Shown: in pieces, positions 12,533 through 22,818 of the stretch
Layout: each line of letters starts with the position of its first letter
Numbering within the stretch: position 1 is the stretch's first letter
Assembly (NCBI GenBank): GCA_949317995.1
Contig: OX439052.1
Coordinates: forward strand, 37,635,932-37,699,931
DNA from: Acholoe squamosa
Taxonomy: Eukaryota; Annelida; Polychaeta; Phyllodocida; Polynoidae
Reading direction: 5' to 3'
Length of the DNA: 64,000 nt
Made by a program: the position numbers and the translations under genes
The notes under the pieces: model-generated
Told to the model about the DNA's origin: nothing
The model's database searches: none
Seen by the model: the letters and a program-made list of their open reading frames with translations, nothing else

Positions 12533-12605
12533 TCATCGCGAAATCCTGACCGCCGCCATATTGAATGTTTACGTTTCAAAAATGCTGCGCATGCGCGGTG
12601 GACCT
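12533..12605 (-). promoter_or_regulatory. Candidate TATA-less promoter and 5'-UTR exon (NRF1 + YY1 motifs)
   Basis: A perfect NRF1-type palindrome TGCGCATGCGCG is at 12586-12597. About 30 bp further along the minus strand is ATATGGCGGCGG (YY1 type), then a donor-like GATGG|GTAAAT. NRF1 followed by a transcript-side YY1 ATGGCGG is a known arrangement at TATA-less animal promoters. Its orientation points toward the transmembrane exon 1.7 kb away, so I infer the promoter and a mostly non-coding first exon of that gene. No transcript evidence is available. Confidence 0.4.
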
Positions 12606-12699
12606 ATGACATCATCGTGCGGATTTCCTGCGGGTTATTTAACGCAGGGGTGCAATACGGGGGTTCAGTGCTTTCTCTATGGAACTACTATATTCACCT

Positions 12700-13900
12700 T
12701 GACATAATTCACCCTTCCCCACTGAATCAGTGCGTTATTCCCATCCTTAATGTGTAAATCAACTCCTTATGGATGCCATCACTGCAGTGCACCAATAGAA
12801 CACTGGAACTCATCAGACCTGCTTTCATTTATTATGGTGGTGAATGGGCATGGTCAATTAATTTTACTATGCGGCTCTTAAAGAGATGAACATTTGAATA
12901 CACATATTGTTTTAGCTTCATAACGTTGGTATGTTATCGCAAATGTTGTACACTTAGTAGGTGACCTATCCTATCTATATCATTATGGTTTGTCTTTTAA
13001 ATAATCTATGCCAAAATATAATATATACATGTATAAGGGACTACATTCCGTTTGTGATTGACACTAACATACCATTTGATGAAGCAATCAATTCACAATT
13101 TACGTCTTTTACCAACGTATATCTTGAATTCCTACCGCAGTAGGGGCTTTTTTCCTAATATAAGTTTCAAGGCAAATTCTAGTAAGATTGACAAAAGCTC
13201 AGAACTTCATATGAGCGATTTTCTATAGGACTATTAAGATGTCGAACTGCCAGAAATAATTGTACTTTTCTCCCCCTCCTCTTTTGTTTATGGAGGACCT
13301 ATATATACATGTGCGTCCTGTTTTTTTTTTTTAACCAACCCGCTTATGCATCTATATGATACAATTGTACCTCTATACCACCATGCCAAGCTATTTAAGT
13401 GTAAACCTACATAATTGTATTCATCAGACCCGGTATCAAAATGTTTCTTGAATTTTATATGTCAGCTGTTAAACTGTATACAATATACCTAAATATGAGA
13501 AGGTAACCTACATATAAACTTTTATAGGCCCTAGCACTTGCCAGTAGGCCTAGTTTAGGCTATACAAATATCATGTAGGTACATGTATTACATGTATATA
13601 CTACCTGCTGTATGTGTTGTACAGTCACACACAGGGAGGGGCAGGCCTCCTCCTGTGTACTGGAGTATCAACATAAACATAAACACTGTGCCAAACCATG
13701 CACCCTGTGTTGGATCCTCGTCCCATACACTGGAGTAACCCATTCACATGTCACACTGCACAGACTTTACTCCCACCTGGAGCACTCTACCCCTCACTTA
13801 CTAACTTACAATGTAAAATAAGTACAGATAGATCGTATTATCCTGCTAAAATTAGACATATAATGGTAATATCCAGACCCCCACCTACCTGTACTTATAA
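12700..13900. other. Upstream DNA, no gene seen
   Basis: AT-rich intergenic sequence with a CCATTGGTCGT-family repeat relic at about 12730-12890 and several ACATGTA-rich stretches. Short open frames near 13612-13985 have no domain or splice support. Confidence 0.4.
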
Positions 13901-13924
13901 CGGTACCCTGGGCTCTACCTGTCT

Positions 13925-14010
13925 CCACTCGCTACCCGGGCGTCCCGCCAGCGTTCTCTGGACGCCGCCATTTGTAATCACGTGACCTCGTTGCTAAGCG
14001 ACGAGGACGC
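13925..14010. promoter_or_regulatory. CpG-rich cluster with YY1-, E-box- and X-box-like motifs
   Basis: GACGCCGCCATTTGT (YY1-like, with ATGGCGGCG on the minus strand), CACGTGAC (E-box, 13979-13986) and GTTGCTAAGCGAC (13990-14002, one base from an RFX X-box) lie within 45 bp in a locally GC-rich island. This looks like a second or bidirectional promoter. The minus-strand ATG inside the YY1 motif opens a 17-codon stretch up to a GTAGAG donor-like site, but its phase does not fit the transmembrane exon. Confidence 0.35.
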
Positions 14011-14199
14011 GTTCACAGCTGACTCCTGGAGGAGAGACACAGGAGGTGGGGGAGAGGTAGATGTAGTCAGGAGTAGTGTAGAGGAGATAAGCCTAGGTTG
14101 AGGGTTTCGTTTTAGCAATTTTACCTTTATATCGTTATTTCCTTTGAAGTTGAACACACAGAAAAGGAAAAGAAATGGCTTCCTACCATCCTCTATCCG

Positions 14200-14940
14200 C
14201 ATATACAATATCGAATTTGGAAAGGACCCTTTACATAGGATAGGTTAAGGCTGGTCTTTTCACTGGGCATTTAGGAGACGGCCCCCTCACTTTTTTCTCA
14301 GCCATTGGGAAGAACGTAACCCCCCCCCATACATGTTTTCTTTTAGGTAAATTGATGAAAAGAAACATTTATATGCTTGTCATAGAAACAGGGAGATCCT
14401 TTTAAGTTATGAAAAAAAGGGAGATCATTTTTATCAGAATCCACGAGTTACAATTTTTCTTTTTTAAATGAAAACTTCATAAGGGAGTGGTAAGTTTTTC
14501 ACATCAGGGGAGGGGTGGTATAGGTTCTCAGGCGGGCACATCAAATTTAATTTCTTTTGGCCCTCCCCCTCGGAGGGGTCGGGAATTTTTTCCCCCTTCC
14601 CCTTTGTGCTATAGCAATGCGCAGGCTATTTCACTAAGAAAGGGTGAAATTTGTTTCCCCTCCCCCAAAGAGGGGTCTGAATTTTTTTGCCCCTCCCTCC
14701 AAAACCACCACCCCTTACACAACCGCTATCTGTGTAAACGACCGCTATCTGTAGTACTGCAGTTAGAGGCTGACCATCCAATCACTATCTGTGTAAAAAT
14801 GACGTAAAACAGCCGCTATCTGCATCAAAGACACATCTCATTGGCTCTTATGCTATCTGCATCAACATTGCTCTTGCGGAGTATGTGTATAATCATTCAT
14901 ACCCTAGATTGCTACAGTGGCCAAGAAGGGTCAAAATGAA
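14200..14940. other. Homopurine/homopyrimidine repeat relics, no gene
   Basis: Contains the C/G-run repeat also seen near 10405-10617 and 16640-16870 (units such as CCTCGGAGGGGTCGGGAATT). Four CGCTATCTGTGTAAA-like units lie at about 14725-14830. No supported coding sequence. Confidence 0.45.
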
Positions 14941-14989
14941 GCTTGAACAAAGAGTTGCCTTTCACAGAAAAAGATAGTCCAAAACCAAA

Positions 14990-15560
14990 ATGCAAATGCA
15001 TCAAAATGAGGTCATATTCAAATCATTCCAAAATGCAAAATATTGATGCAAATGCATTAAATGAGGTCAAAATAAGACAAATTGGGTCAAATAGGTTGAA
15101 AACGGATCAAGTGAGGTCAAAATACGTCAAATTGGGACAAATAAGATTATAAATGGTCGAAAATAGGCCAATTAGATGAAATCAAGTCAAATTGGGCCTA
15201 ATTTAATCTAATTTGTCCCATTTTGACCCAACATGACCTTATTTTATCTATATAATTGACCTATTTCCAGCCATCTTAATATTTTTATTTAAATTTGATC
15301 CAATTTGTCTTATTTTGAATTCATTTGATGAATAATTTTGATCTACTTTTTCCCAGTTTGACCTACTTTGTCCGATTTTGAGCTAGTTTTCTAATGAAAT
15401 TGAATCATATTTGATTAATCTGATCTATTTTGAACCAATTTGACCTATTTTGAACCTATTTGACCTATTTTGACTCATTTTAGTTATCTCGACTCCTTAT
15501 GACCTTCTTTCACCCAACTTTCCCAATTTGACCCAATTAGCCTATTTTTTTTACCAATAT
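14990..15560. repeat. Degenerate AGGTCA / TGACCT repeat field with inverted halves
   Basis: From about 14998 to 15190 the plus strand is dominated by degenerate units such as GAGGTCAAAAT and AAATTGGGTCAAAT. From about 15195 to 15560 the same units appear in reverse (TTTGACCTATTTTGA). The whole is an imperfect giant palindrome centred near 15200. No coding content. Confidence 0.7.
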
Positions 15561-15805
15561 GACTTTTATCCAAAATTAATCCAGATTACGCTTTAGCTAC
15601 TGAGTGTAGGAACCAGTTTTTTTTTCTTTGATACTTTTTATAATCTTGTATCATGCCGACCCTCTGGAACTGTATCAACCCCATAGGGCCGGTAGCCCTT
15701 GTGAGTTACTCACCAGGGCTGAATCTATATATATGATGACGACCAATGGACATGATGCATTAATGCATCAGTGGCCTTTAAATGGTTAAAGAAAAATTAT
15801 AGATA

Positions 15806-16600
15806 TCCTTATCTTAACTCATCTGCCAACTCCATGGTGTCCTTTAGAGACATGTATGTGCGGCACTCTTGCAACACATCTTGTTGCAATTCAGTGTTGT
15901 ACAACCCTCCTATGAACAACTGGTTGAATTTGGTTATTAGCCATTCAACCGAGAAGTCCACACCTGGATAGGCATCACCGGCAAGTCGTCGTAAAACAAA
16001 GCCATAAGCTCTGATGCTTTCGTTCTTGCCTTGGTGTCTCTTCTCCAAACTGACTATAGGGTCCTGAAGGCTTGAAGTCATGGCTTCCGTTACCATATCT
16101 ACAGGCCCTTTGAGGGTCCCGTCACCATGTTCTTCCCATAGCCACAAAGTATCTGCTGCTGGGCCATTTTGGAGTAACATGAGGAGTTGAGCTAATGCCA
16201 TGCTCGAGGTCCAGACATTTACTCAACGGACATGATTGAAACCATGATACCACCTGAGCCAATCATCTTTCCATGTAAATGTCGGGCACTCCACTGACCT
16301 AGTTCGAGCTGGTTCGTGCCCGATTGAGGTATTATCAAGCATTATCTGAACGTCTATGATTTACCTCCGCAGTATTACCAGATCCAGCCTTACTAACTTG
16401 TGAGGCCTCGAATCTGATGTCTCTATACTTAGGCGGGTCAACATGTTGTTGTGAAGGGATGGGAGTCGAAAACTGATCGATCACATCACTCAAACCATGG
16501 CACGGGGCATCAAACGTATCGGTTGGCTTTGACAAGGTCTTGATACTATTTTTGAGATATTGTCCATCTTACCTACCATTCGACCGATCTCCGCCTGTTG
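15806..16600 (-). pseudogene. Gypsy-type gag relic
   Basis: On the minus strand an open stretch of 130 codons (16201-15809) has Gag capsid character: EKRHQGKNESIRAYGFVLRR and a C-terminal LKDTMELADELR helix. Upstream, after a stop, the same strand reads FTWKDDWLRWYHGF, the usual start of a retrotransposon capsid domain. A further 66-codon piece (16535-16335) is Gag-N-like. No zinc knuckle, protease or LTR is found nearby, so this is a decayed fragment. It differs from the two other Gag types in the window. Confidence 0.6.
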
Positions 16601-16639
16601 TTTAGAGCGTTCTGCTCCAACAATATATCAGGGAGTTGT

Positions 16640-16870
16640 CATTATTTATCAACAGGGGGATGGTGGGTTTGAGGGAGGCGTAACAATTTTGGACCCCTCC
16701 TGGGGGGGGGGGAGGGCATAAAGATTTTGACCGCTCTTCAGGGTAGGGGGGGGGCAGAAAAAGTTTAGTCCCTTTTTAGCAAAAAAAGTCAGCCTGCTAC
16801 TATAGTTCAAAGAGGGGCGCAAAAATCTTCCACACGGGGGGCACAAAAAATTTGACTGAAACCCCCTTTC
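16640..16870. repeat. G-run repeat, same family as 10405-10617
   Basis: Contains GGGGATGGTGGGTTTGAGGG followed by repeated GGACCCCTCC / GGGGCAGAAAAAG units with long G runs. It resembles the TIR side of the 10.4-kb element, but I could not define both ends. Confidence 0.4.
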
Positions 16871-16961
16871 GATAAATTATGACTACTTCCTAACCTACAA
16901 GGCACCGTTTTTCTTTACCACTGGCCACCCAAATTCCGAGTCCAAGTTATCATAACAACAT

Positions 16962-17139
16962 CAGAGGCGGATCCAGAAGGGATGGTCACTAGGGGCAGGT
17001 TAGAAAATTTGGTGTAGAAAGGGCACAGCCAGGTTTCGGCACCACATTCCCTATAGTTAAGAATTTTAACCAAGGGCTAATTTTTAGGGTGTCTATGAGG
17101 GGCACGCGCTCCCCAGTCGACCCCCTGGATCCGCTACTG
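16962..17139. mobile_element. Short hAT-like TIR element (178 bp), 5-bp target duplication
   Basis: Left CAGAGGCGGATCCAG and right CTGGATCCGCTACTG are inverted repeats, flanked on both sides by AACAT (16957-16961 and 17140-17144). CAGNGGCGGATCCAG ends are typical of small hAT-type elements in animal genomes. A related element is at 31002-31156. Confidence 0.7.
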
Positions 17140-17144
17140 AACAT

Positions 17145-18000
17145 GGCCTAAGCCAAATAAATAAAAAGTATAATATGGACACTGGCATATTGGCTTGATC
17201 AGCGGATAGAGATCTTTAAAAAATGTATAGTCTGTAATTTTTGTATCTCTAATGGTACTATGGTCCTGTTCTAAAGAAAAAAAAAGTAATTGGCCCTGTT
17301 TTGCTAGGTTCAGACAGGTAACTGGAAACAAACCTTTTTTTTGTCCCTGCCAAAAACCCATTTCGGAGCTAGCTGAACTTTCTTAGACACATAGATGAGT
17401 CACTGTTACTTTTCTTTCCTCATGTGATTTAGCTGTATTGAATCATTGAGGTAGTCATGTGACACTATATATGCACCCATACCTTACGATTAATTATACT
17501 ACATAAAGAAATTTACATAAAGGACAGAAACCGATGCTCAGGAAGGCTCTACAAGCTGCAGTAGACCTCCGCAACAGGGGCAGGGGAACGTGTATGAAGA
17601 TGGGAGGGGGCGGGGAAGGGCCCCCATACATGGGTATTGGGTTGTAAAATACCTGGATCAGGCTCTTGGGGCTGTAGGGCTCGGGAAATTTGGGAATATT
17701 TTAGGGCATTTTCAGTCTTCATTTTCTAATCATACGATCACCTTCTAAGATCAGAGATAACACTTTATGAATTGTTATGCAGGCCATTTCTTAAGGTACT
17801 ATATATAATCGTGCCCACCCGTACAACTGTAAGTTCATGTGGCATTGATGTGGTATTTTCGATATGACTTGAGGGGTCCAGTTGTAGTGTGTCAAGAAAT
17901 GATCCCCTGGGACCATATTCAGAACTTCTCAGGAAGAACTAGATCATTTGTGTATAAAAAGACCAATTTGAAAGGATCATTTTTGAATAATCCTTTCAAG
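17145..18000. other. No gene seen
   Basis: AT-rich sequence; open frames are short and without domains. Confidence 0.4.
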
Positions 18001-18002
18001 TG

Positions 18003-18400
18003 CTATTGGTCGGAAATCATAGAAGGTTTGCATATGACGAATTTGGAGGTATTCCAGCCCCTACTCTTCGAATTTTAGTTTCCCCCTTTATTTCTTTGGC
18101 TCAAAGTGTCAGGCTGGATGAGATCTTCATGTTACATATGGGTTTTGATGGTCCCATATGCATATTTTGGGCTCCAGGGGGGTAAAATGTGCCCAAAATG
18201 ACCAAAATTGTCTGGGCGAAATTGTGTTTGGGAGAATGACATTTTGAGTTACAAGCCATGTTGAGGGCTTAATTTTCTACAGAAACAATCTTCATACCTC
18301 CATGAAAATCTCAGGTCCAGACTATTTTGACCTGTAGATTAAGAAAATCACATTATCATTTAAATCAGATGTGTCCTTGCTATTGTAAAAGAAGCATACT
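18003..18400. repeat. Diverged partial copies of the 2.16-kb TIR element of 43385-45545
   Basis: Near 18003 TTGGTCGGAAATCATAGAAGG resembles the left TIR of that element. From about 18200 to 18360 the reverse complement matches its interior (CTACAGGTCAAAATNGTCT, TGTTTCTGTAGAAAATNAAG, ATGTCATTC). Fragments with CTGGGCGAATGACAT continue to about 18450. Confidence 0.5.
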
Positions 18401-18659
18401 TATAAGAATTCCTTTTCTGGGCACATGTCTGGGCGAATGACATGTAGGGCCCCATATGCACACGTTTTATGATTTGTGACCTATTCATATCATGTATCCT
18501 ACCGTCAGCCCATAAAACCTTTGCCTGCAAAACTGCACTGAAAATATAGGATTCTATTAAGGTGATCACTATTGATGAGTTAAGGTCTTCTTTCCCTATT
18601 GATGACCTAAGGTAATCATGATGATCAGCCAAGGTCATCACTTTGATGAAATTTTTTAC

Positions 18660-19570
18660 CACCAGGGGCCCCTAGTATACAACAATAGGATATGCAATGC
18701 TCACTATGTAAGCTACTGATTTTTTTTTATCTACAATACTCTTGATCATCAGTGTCTATAAGATGAATGATGTGAAAAATTTCATCACAAGGGAATGTTA
18801 ATTGATCAAAAAAGTCATTTGGTCAAAATTATCAAAGACGAAAGCATGTTAAATGATTCACACCTCTTTGGTCACTCAAACCATAATTATAACCATGGGG
18901 AATGGCTAATATTCCTCATACAAACAACTACATGTATGCCTCACCAAGGCATCATAAGTCAGCTGTAAGTGCCCTCAATGGATGCTTGGTTGTGGGGAGG
19001 GAAGGGGATGATTATGCAAATTTATGCAAAAATCTTAATTAATGACAACGTAACCATTCACAAACCATTCTCTAAACAGTTCAGACAGGTACTCTGTAGT
19101 GATCACCCAGGGTGATCACATGTGATCACCTTAAAGATCACGGGGTACTCCCCCTCGGGACCATCAATAAGATGACAAAAAGTGATCACTACAGAGTACC
19201 TTTTTAAGCCTTATCTTTTCAGTGTGATCACATCAACGCAAATAAACATTTATATTTCTAATTAGAATAGGTTTATTGTTAATGGTGTTTATATTCAAAT
19301 TGGCTTCTAAATCTAAGTGTTTTATAACAATTAAAAATTGCAATATTCTTCTTTGGATCACAATACTATTCTCTTTTTAGTCTCCTATTTCCAAGATAGC
19401 ATTCTGCCGACAAAAGACCTTCTATAGAAGCAGAATAAGGCCCCTGGTCTGACCCATACAGAATGACAATATTTTATAACAGTGGATGAAAGCTTGAGCC
19501 ATGCACGAGGTTCTTGAGTGATGTTGAATGCATTAATGCATCATCCATCAGAAACTAAATTTATAGGTGT
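18660..19570. other. TGATCA-rich AT DNA, no gene
   Basis: Repeated GTGATCAC and AAGGTCATCA words, and a 20-bp perfect inverted repeat (see the entry at 19087). No coding sequence supported. Confidence 0.4.
19087..19201. repeat. Fold-back repeat with perfect 20-bp arms
   Basis: AGGTACTCTGTAGTGATCAC (19087-19106) is exactly inverted at 19182-19201 across a 75-bp loop that itself contains several TGATCA sites. It could be a tiny TIR element; no clear target duplication. Confidence 0.7.
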
Positions 19571-19589
19571 AATCAGTTTACATAAGAAT

Positions 19590-20189
19590 GCTTTTTAAAT
19601 ACAGTTCTGATAGCAGAGGTTGTTCTAATTGGCCAAGGGTTTATTTCAATATTACTGACAGCAACATAGTTCCTATAATAGGCATTTAAGGCCAATGTTG
19701 TCTTCAGGGATATTGAAACAGGCCCCAGGATAACTGATACAATCTCACTGTAAACATTACTCTCACCAAATAAGGTCCCTACCACACCTTTGTGGTGCTT
19801 TAATAGCGATGTAGCATGTCTACCTCCAGTCAAACTGGAGACAGGGTTTACATTGAAGTAACAGAGATGGAGACCACATAGTCTTATCATGTTACCATTT
19901 AGGTACAGTGATAGAGGATGCGTTTCATATGTTCTAACACTGCATCTAGCGCTCATTGCCCTTGGAGAGTATTTCATGATATCTTGATGAAAAGTCAGGT
20001 GGATACTCTCAATATGAAGAGACCATGACTGTATGATAAATATAGTTCTCAATGTATTAGTATTTTGTCACAGGCTCCATGTGCAGCCAAGTAAATAGTT
20101 TTTTGGCTTTCCCCCTATTTATATGGCAGTTCACTGCATAAGTTTAATGTCTGTATTAGTTCTGCTAGGTGGTAATGTGATAGCAATAG

Positions 20190-20191
<2 letters not shown>
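19590..20191. repeat. Dispersed repeat, copy 1 (uninterrupted)
   Basis: This segment is matched, with many substitutions and small gaps, by 20740-21134 and then by 30567-30690 on the far side of the Gypsy element. Shared landmarks are CTACCTCCAGTCAAACTGG, GGTGGATACTCTCAATATGA and GGTAATGTGATAGCAATAGA. The minus strand has a 159-codon open frame here that copy 2 does not keep, so it is probably not a gene. Confidence 0.8.

Positions 20192-20243
<52 letters not shown>
20192..20243. repeat. (GT)n microsatellite
   Basis: Uninterrupted GT run at the end of repeat copy 1; copy 2 has a short GT-rich run in the same place (about 30693-30715). Confidence 0.95.
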
Positions 20244-20739
20244 CCGGGTGGGGGGGGTTATGGGTACACATATTTACATCATATTCTTGGCTTTAGCTCT
20301 AGGTAGGACAACGTATTATTATATACATGTCATGGTATTGCATACAAATTAGAAGAAGGAAGAAAGAAAAGAGTTAGGATCATAATTTAAGGAAGATTAT
20401 AGAGCTCAACAAAAAGTTGTCAGTTAATGAGTAAGCCAGTATGAGTAGATTTAGATGAACGATGAGGACAGTATAGTTTTGGATTGGTTGTACTGGGGGT
20501 CCGGGAGTTTATGAGATGGACTATTTCCGGGTTGGGGGAAAGAAGAAAAATGCCCGTAGACTTTGAGGCGAGCAGGGGGTAGCTAAGAAAGGCCATAGTT
20601 CAGGTAGAGAGCAGGAGTTTTTGCTTAGTTTTATGTTAGACGTGGGTGTTTTTTTTAGATGCCAACAGGTTTTGGGTTAAGAATACATGCATAAAAATCC
20701 TTTTATAGGCCATGTAGCAGAGTAATGCTTAAGTTGCCC
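20244..20739. other. Spacer between the two repeat copies, no gene
   Basis: No open frame of note and no recognised repeat. Confidence 0.4.
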
Positions 20740-21132
20740 AGGGGCATATTTCAATATCTCTGACGAAAGCATAGTAGCTATTTCAGGCCTATAAGGCCTA
20801 TGCTATCGTCAGGGATATTAAAACAGGTGCCGGGATGACTGATACAATCGCACCAGACCTTTGTAGTGGTCTAATAGTGATGTATACATGTCTACCTCCA
20901 GTCAAACTGGAGACAGGGTTTACATTGAAGTAAAACACATGGAGACCACATATGTTAACCATTTAGGTGTATACACAAGGGGTGCATTTCAAAAGTTCCA
21001 ACAATGTATTCAGCTAGCCAGAATATGCCCTCTTTAGTCTAGAAAATTATTTCATGGTATCTTGATGAAAAATCAGGTGGATACTCTCAATATGAAGAGG
21101 CCATGACTGTATGATAAACATAGTTCTCAATG

Positions 21133-21134
<2 letters not shown>
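20740..21134. repeat. Dispersed repeat, copy 2, left part (split by the Gypsy element)
   Basis: Aligns with 19630-20050 of copy 1, for example at GATATTNAAACAGGNNCC and CTTGATGAAAANTCAGGTGG. It is cut at the (TA)n tract that precedes the 5' LTR. The right part of the same copy resumes at about 30567. Confidence 0.8.

Positions 21135-21137
<3 letters not shown>

Positions 21138-21190
<53 letters not shown>
21138..21190. repeat. (TA)n microsatellite abutting the 5' LTR
   Basis: About 53 bp of pure TA ending one base before the LTR. It is the apparent integration site, so any short target duplication is hidden. Confidence 0.95.
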
Positions 21191-21191
<1 letters not shown>

Positions 21192-21193
<2 letters not shown>

Positions 21194-21588
21194 TGGCGTA
21201 GACCGAGGGGGAGGCGGTGGAAGCGAAACCATCCTGGCATGGGGGCGTGGAACCCGCCGATCCCGGAGTCACGTTAGGAGCGAGCAACCCTGGCGGTGCT
21301 CGGGGGAGTGTTTCCCGGCGCTGGCACCGCGCCAAACGGTGCCAGCGTCGGTGAAATGGTAAGCGTATATATAGTGGTTGTGTTTCTCCGACAGTCAGTC
21401 CGGGTTACGCGCTGGTCGAGACACATAGCAAGGCTTACCCCCAAGCGTAAATACGGAGAGGCGATATTCACCGACGGAGTAAATGGTGTGGCCAGAAGCC
21501 AGGCAATAAACAGTGTTGATATCCTAGTTGACGGAGTCTTCGTGGTCCTTTTCATAGAGCAAAGACAACAGGGGTTCGGAGCGCTACA
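21192..21588 (+). repeat. 5' LTR of the Gypsy element (397 bp)
   Basis: Starts TGTGGCGTAGACC and ends GGAGCGCTACA. A TATA-like GCGTATATATAG is at about 21364 and AATAAA at 21505-21510. The start matches the 3' LTR (30235), and the end is fixed by the following primer-binding site. Confidence 0.93.
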
Positions 21589-21589
21589 T

Positions 21590-21604
21590 TGGTGACAGCG
21601 GTGG
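21590..21604 (+). promoter_or_regulatory. Primer-binding site, probably tRNA-Leu
   Basis: TGGTGACAGCGGTGG begins one base after the LTR. It matches 14 of 15 bases of the complement of the 3' end of a common animal tRNA-Leu (including CCA), from my knowledge of that tRNA; the following TTCGAGCC also resembles the T-loop. Confidence 0.6.
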
Positions 21605-21625
21605 TTCGAGCCCACGCACAAGAAA

Positions 21626-22729
21626 ATGGATCCGTTGATAGAGGAACCGGACTTTGGTGATCTGGAAGGGGTGGAGGCACTAGGGGTGAGAGGAACACTC
21701 TTGGAAGTAGTGGACGAGGAAGTAACTATCAGACGTAAAGGAACAGATAGGCCGGCGGAGGAGCTGTTATGTAAACAGGATAAACAGAGAGGACACCTAC
21801 CGAAAACGTTGAAGGAGGAGGTGAGAAACTTGGACAGGAAGGGTGAGATGGCGTCCCGGGCACCGCCGGTAGAGGGCCTTGGCGGAGAAGGAAGTTGGAA
21901 GCCGTTGGAGAAGTTGAGAGGAAATGGGGGAGCTGACGGGGAAGGAGGTTCCAAAGGTAAACCTCTTGTGAAGCCCACTAAATATGACGGTACAACGGAC
22001 TTGGCTGATTACCTTAACCATTTTGATCTATGCGTCAAAGTCAACGGTTGGAGTCCGGCAGAGGCAGGAATGTTTTTGGGCCTGAGCTTGACGGGGGCGG
22101 CACGTCGTCTGTTGACTGGGCGGAAACCGGCCACGGAAGAGGGTTATGCCGAACTTCGGAGGGCCCTAGTGGAGAGGTTCGAGCCCACTAACCAGGAGGA
22201 GACGTATAAGGCGGTTCTCCGGACAAGGACTAGGAGGCCGGGGGAGGGGTTACAGGAACTCCAAGAGGACTTGATGAAGTATACACGGCTAGCCTACCCG
22301 GAGGCTGACGCCCGTACGACCGACACATTGGCACTGGACAGGTTTTTACTCTGCCTGAGTAATCCCCTGAGGCAGTGGGTCTACCAGTCCCAGCCAAAGG
22401 ACTTACAAATGGCGGTGATGATGGCCGTCGGAGCCGAGGCTTATCTGGCGGTGGAGCAGGCTAATCACAACAAGATGAGGGCGGCCGACGCGTCAGTCAA
22501 TGAACATCTTAAGACTAACACCGACAAAATGGATCGGATGGCTGAATTAGTGGAGCAATTAGTAAAGAAGCTGGGGCAGGCCCCTCCGGAGGAAAGGAAG
22601 AAGAAGAGCAGTACAGCCTGCTTTGGCTGCGGGCAGGAGGGTCACTTCAAAAGGGAGTGCCCCCTTAGGAGTAGGAGGGGCGAAGACAGGCCCGTACAGA
22701 AGAGGGAAGGAGCGCCGGCGGAAAACTAA
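21626..22729 (+). CDS. gag: Gag polyprotein of the Gypsy element
   Basis: 367-residue ORF starting 37 bp after the LTR. Residues about 115-290 have the retrotransposon capsid pattern (YDGTTDLADYLNHF, then RRALVERFEP and a helix-rich stretch). Residues 333-346 form a CCHC zinc knuckle, CFGCGQEGHFKREC, for RNA binding. An acidic N-terminal arm precedes the capsid. Gag assembles the virus-like particle that packages element RNA. The pol frame is -1 relative to gag and is open across the gag stop, so Pol is probably made by -1 frameshifting near the end of gag or by another readthrough mechanism. Uninterrupted, as expected of a recent insertion. Confidence 0.93.
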   Translation: MDPLIEEPDFGDLEGVEALGVRGTLLEVVDEEVTIRRKGTDRPAEELLCKQDKQRGHLPKTLKEEVRNLDRKGEMASRAPPVEGLGGEGSWKPLEKLRGNGGADGEGGSKGKPLVKPTKYDGTTDLADYLNHFDLCVKVNGWSPAEAGMFLGLSLTGAARRLLTGRKPATEEGYAELRRALVERFEPTNQEETYKAVLRTRTRRPGEGLQELQEDLMKYTRLAYPEADARTTDTLALDRFLLCLSNPLRQWVYQSQPKDLQMAVMMAVGAEAYLAVEQANHNKMRAADASVNEHLKTNTDKMDRMAELVEQLVKKLGQAPPEERKKKSSTACFGCGQEGHFKRECPLRSRRGEDRPVQKREGAPAEN

Positions 22730-22818
22730 TATCGACCTCTACCCAGGGCCGGGTACAGGTCGGTGAACATGGCCCCCGTAATATAGTACAGGGAAGGAAG
22801 GAGAGAGGCGGAGGCGGA

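Noticed and set aside
19573..20052. Minus-strand open frame of 159 codons
   Set aside because: The homologous copy at 20740-21134 does not keep the frame, so it is repeat DNA.
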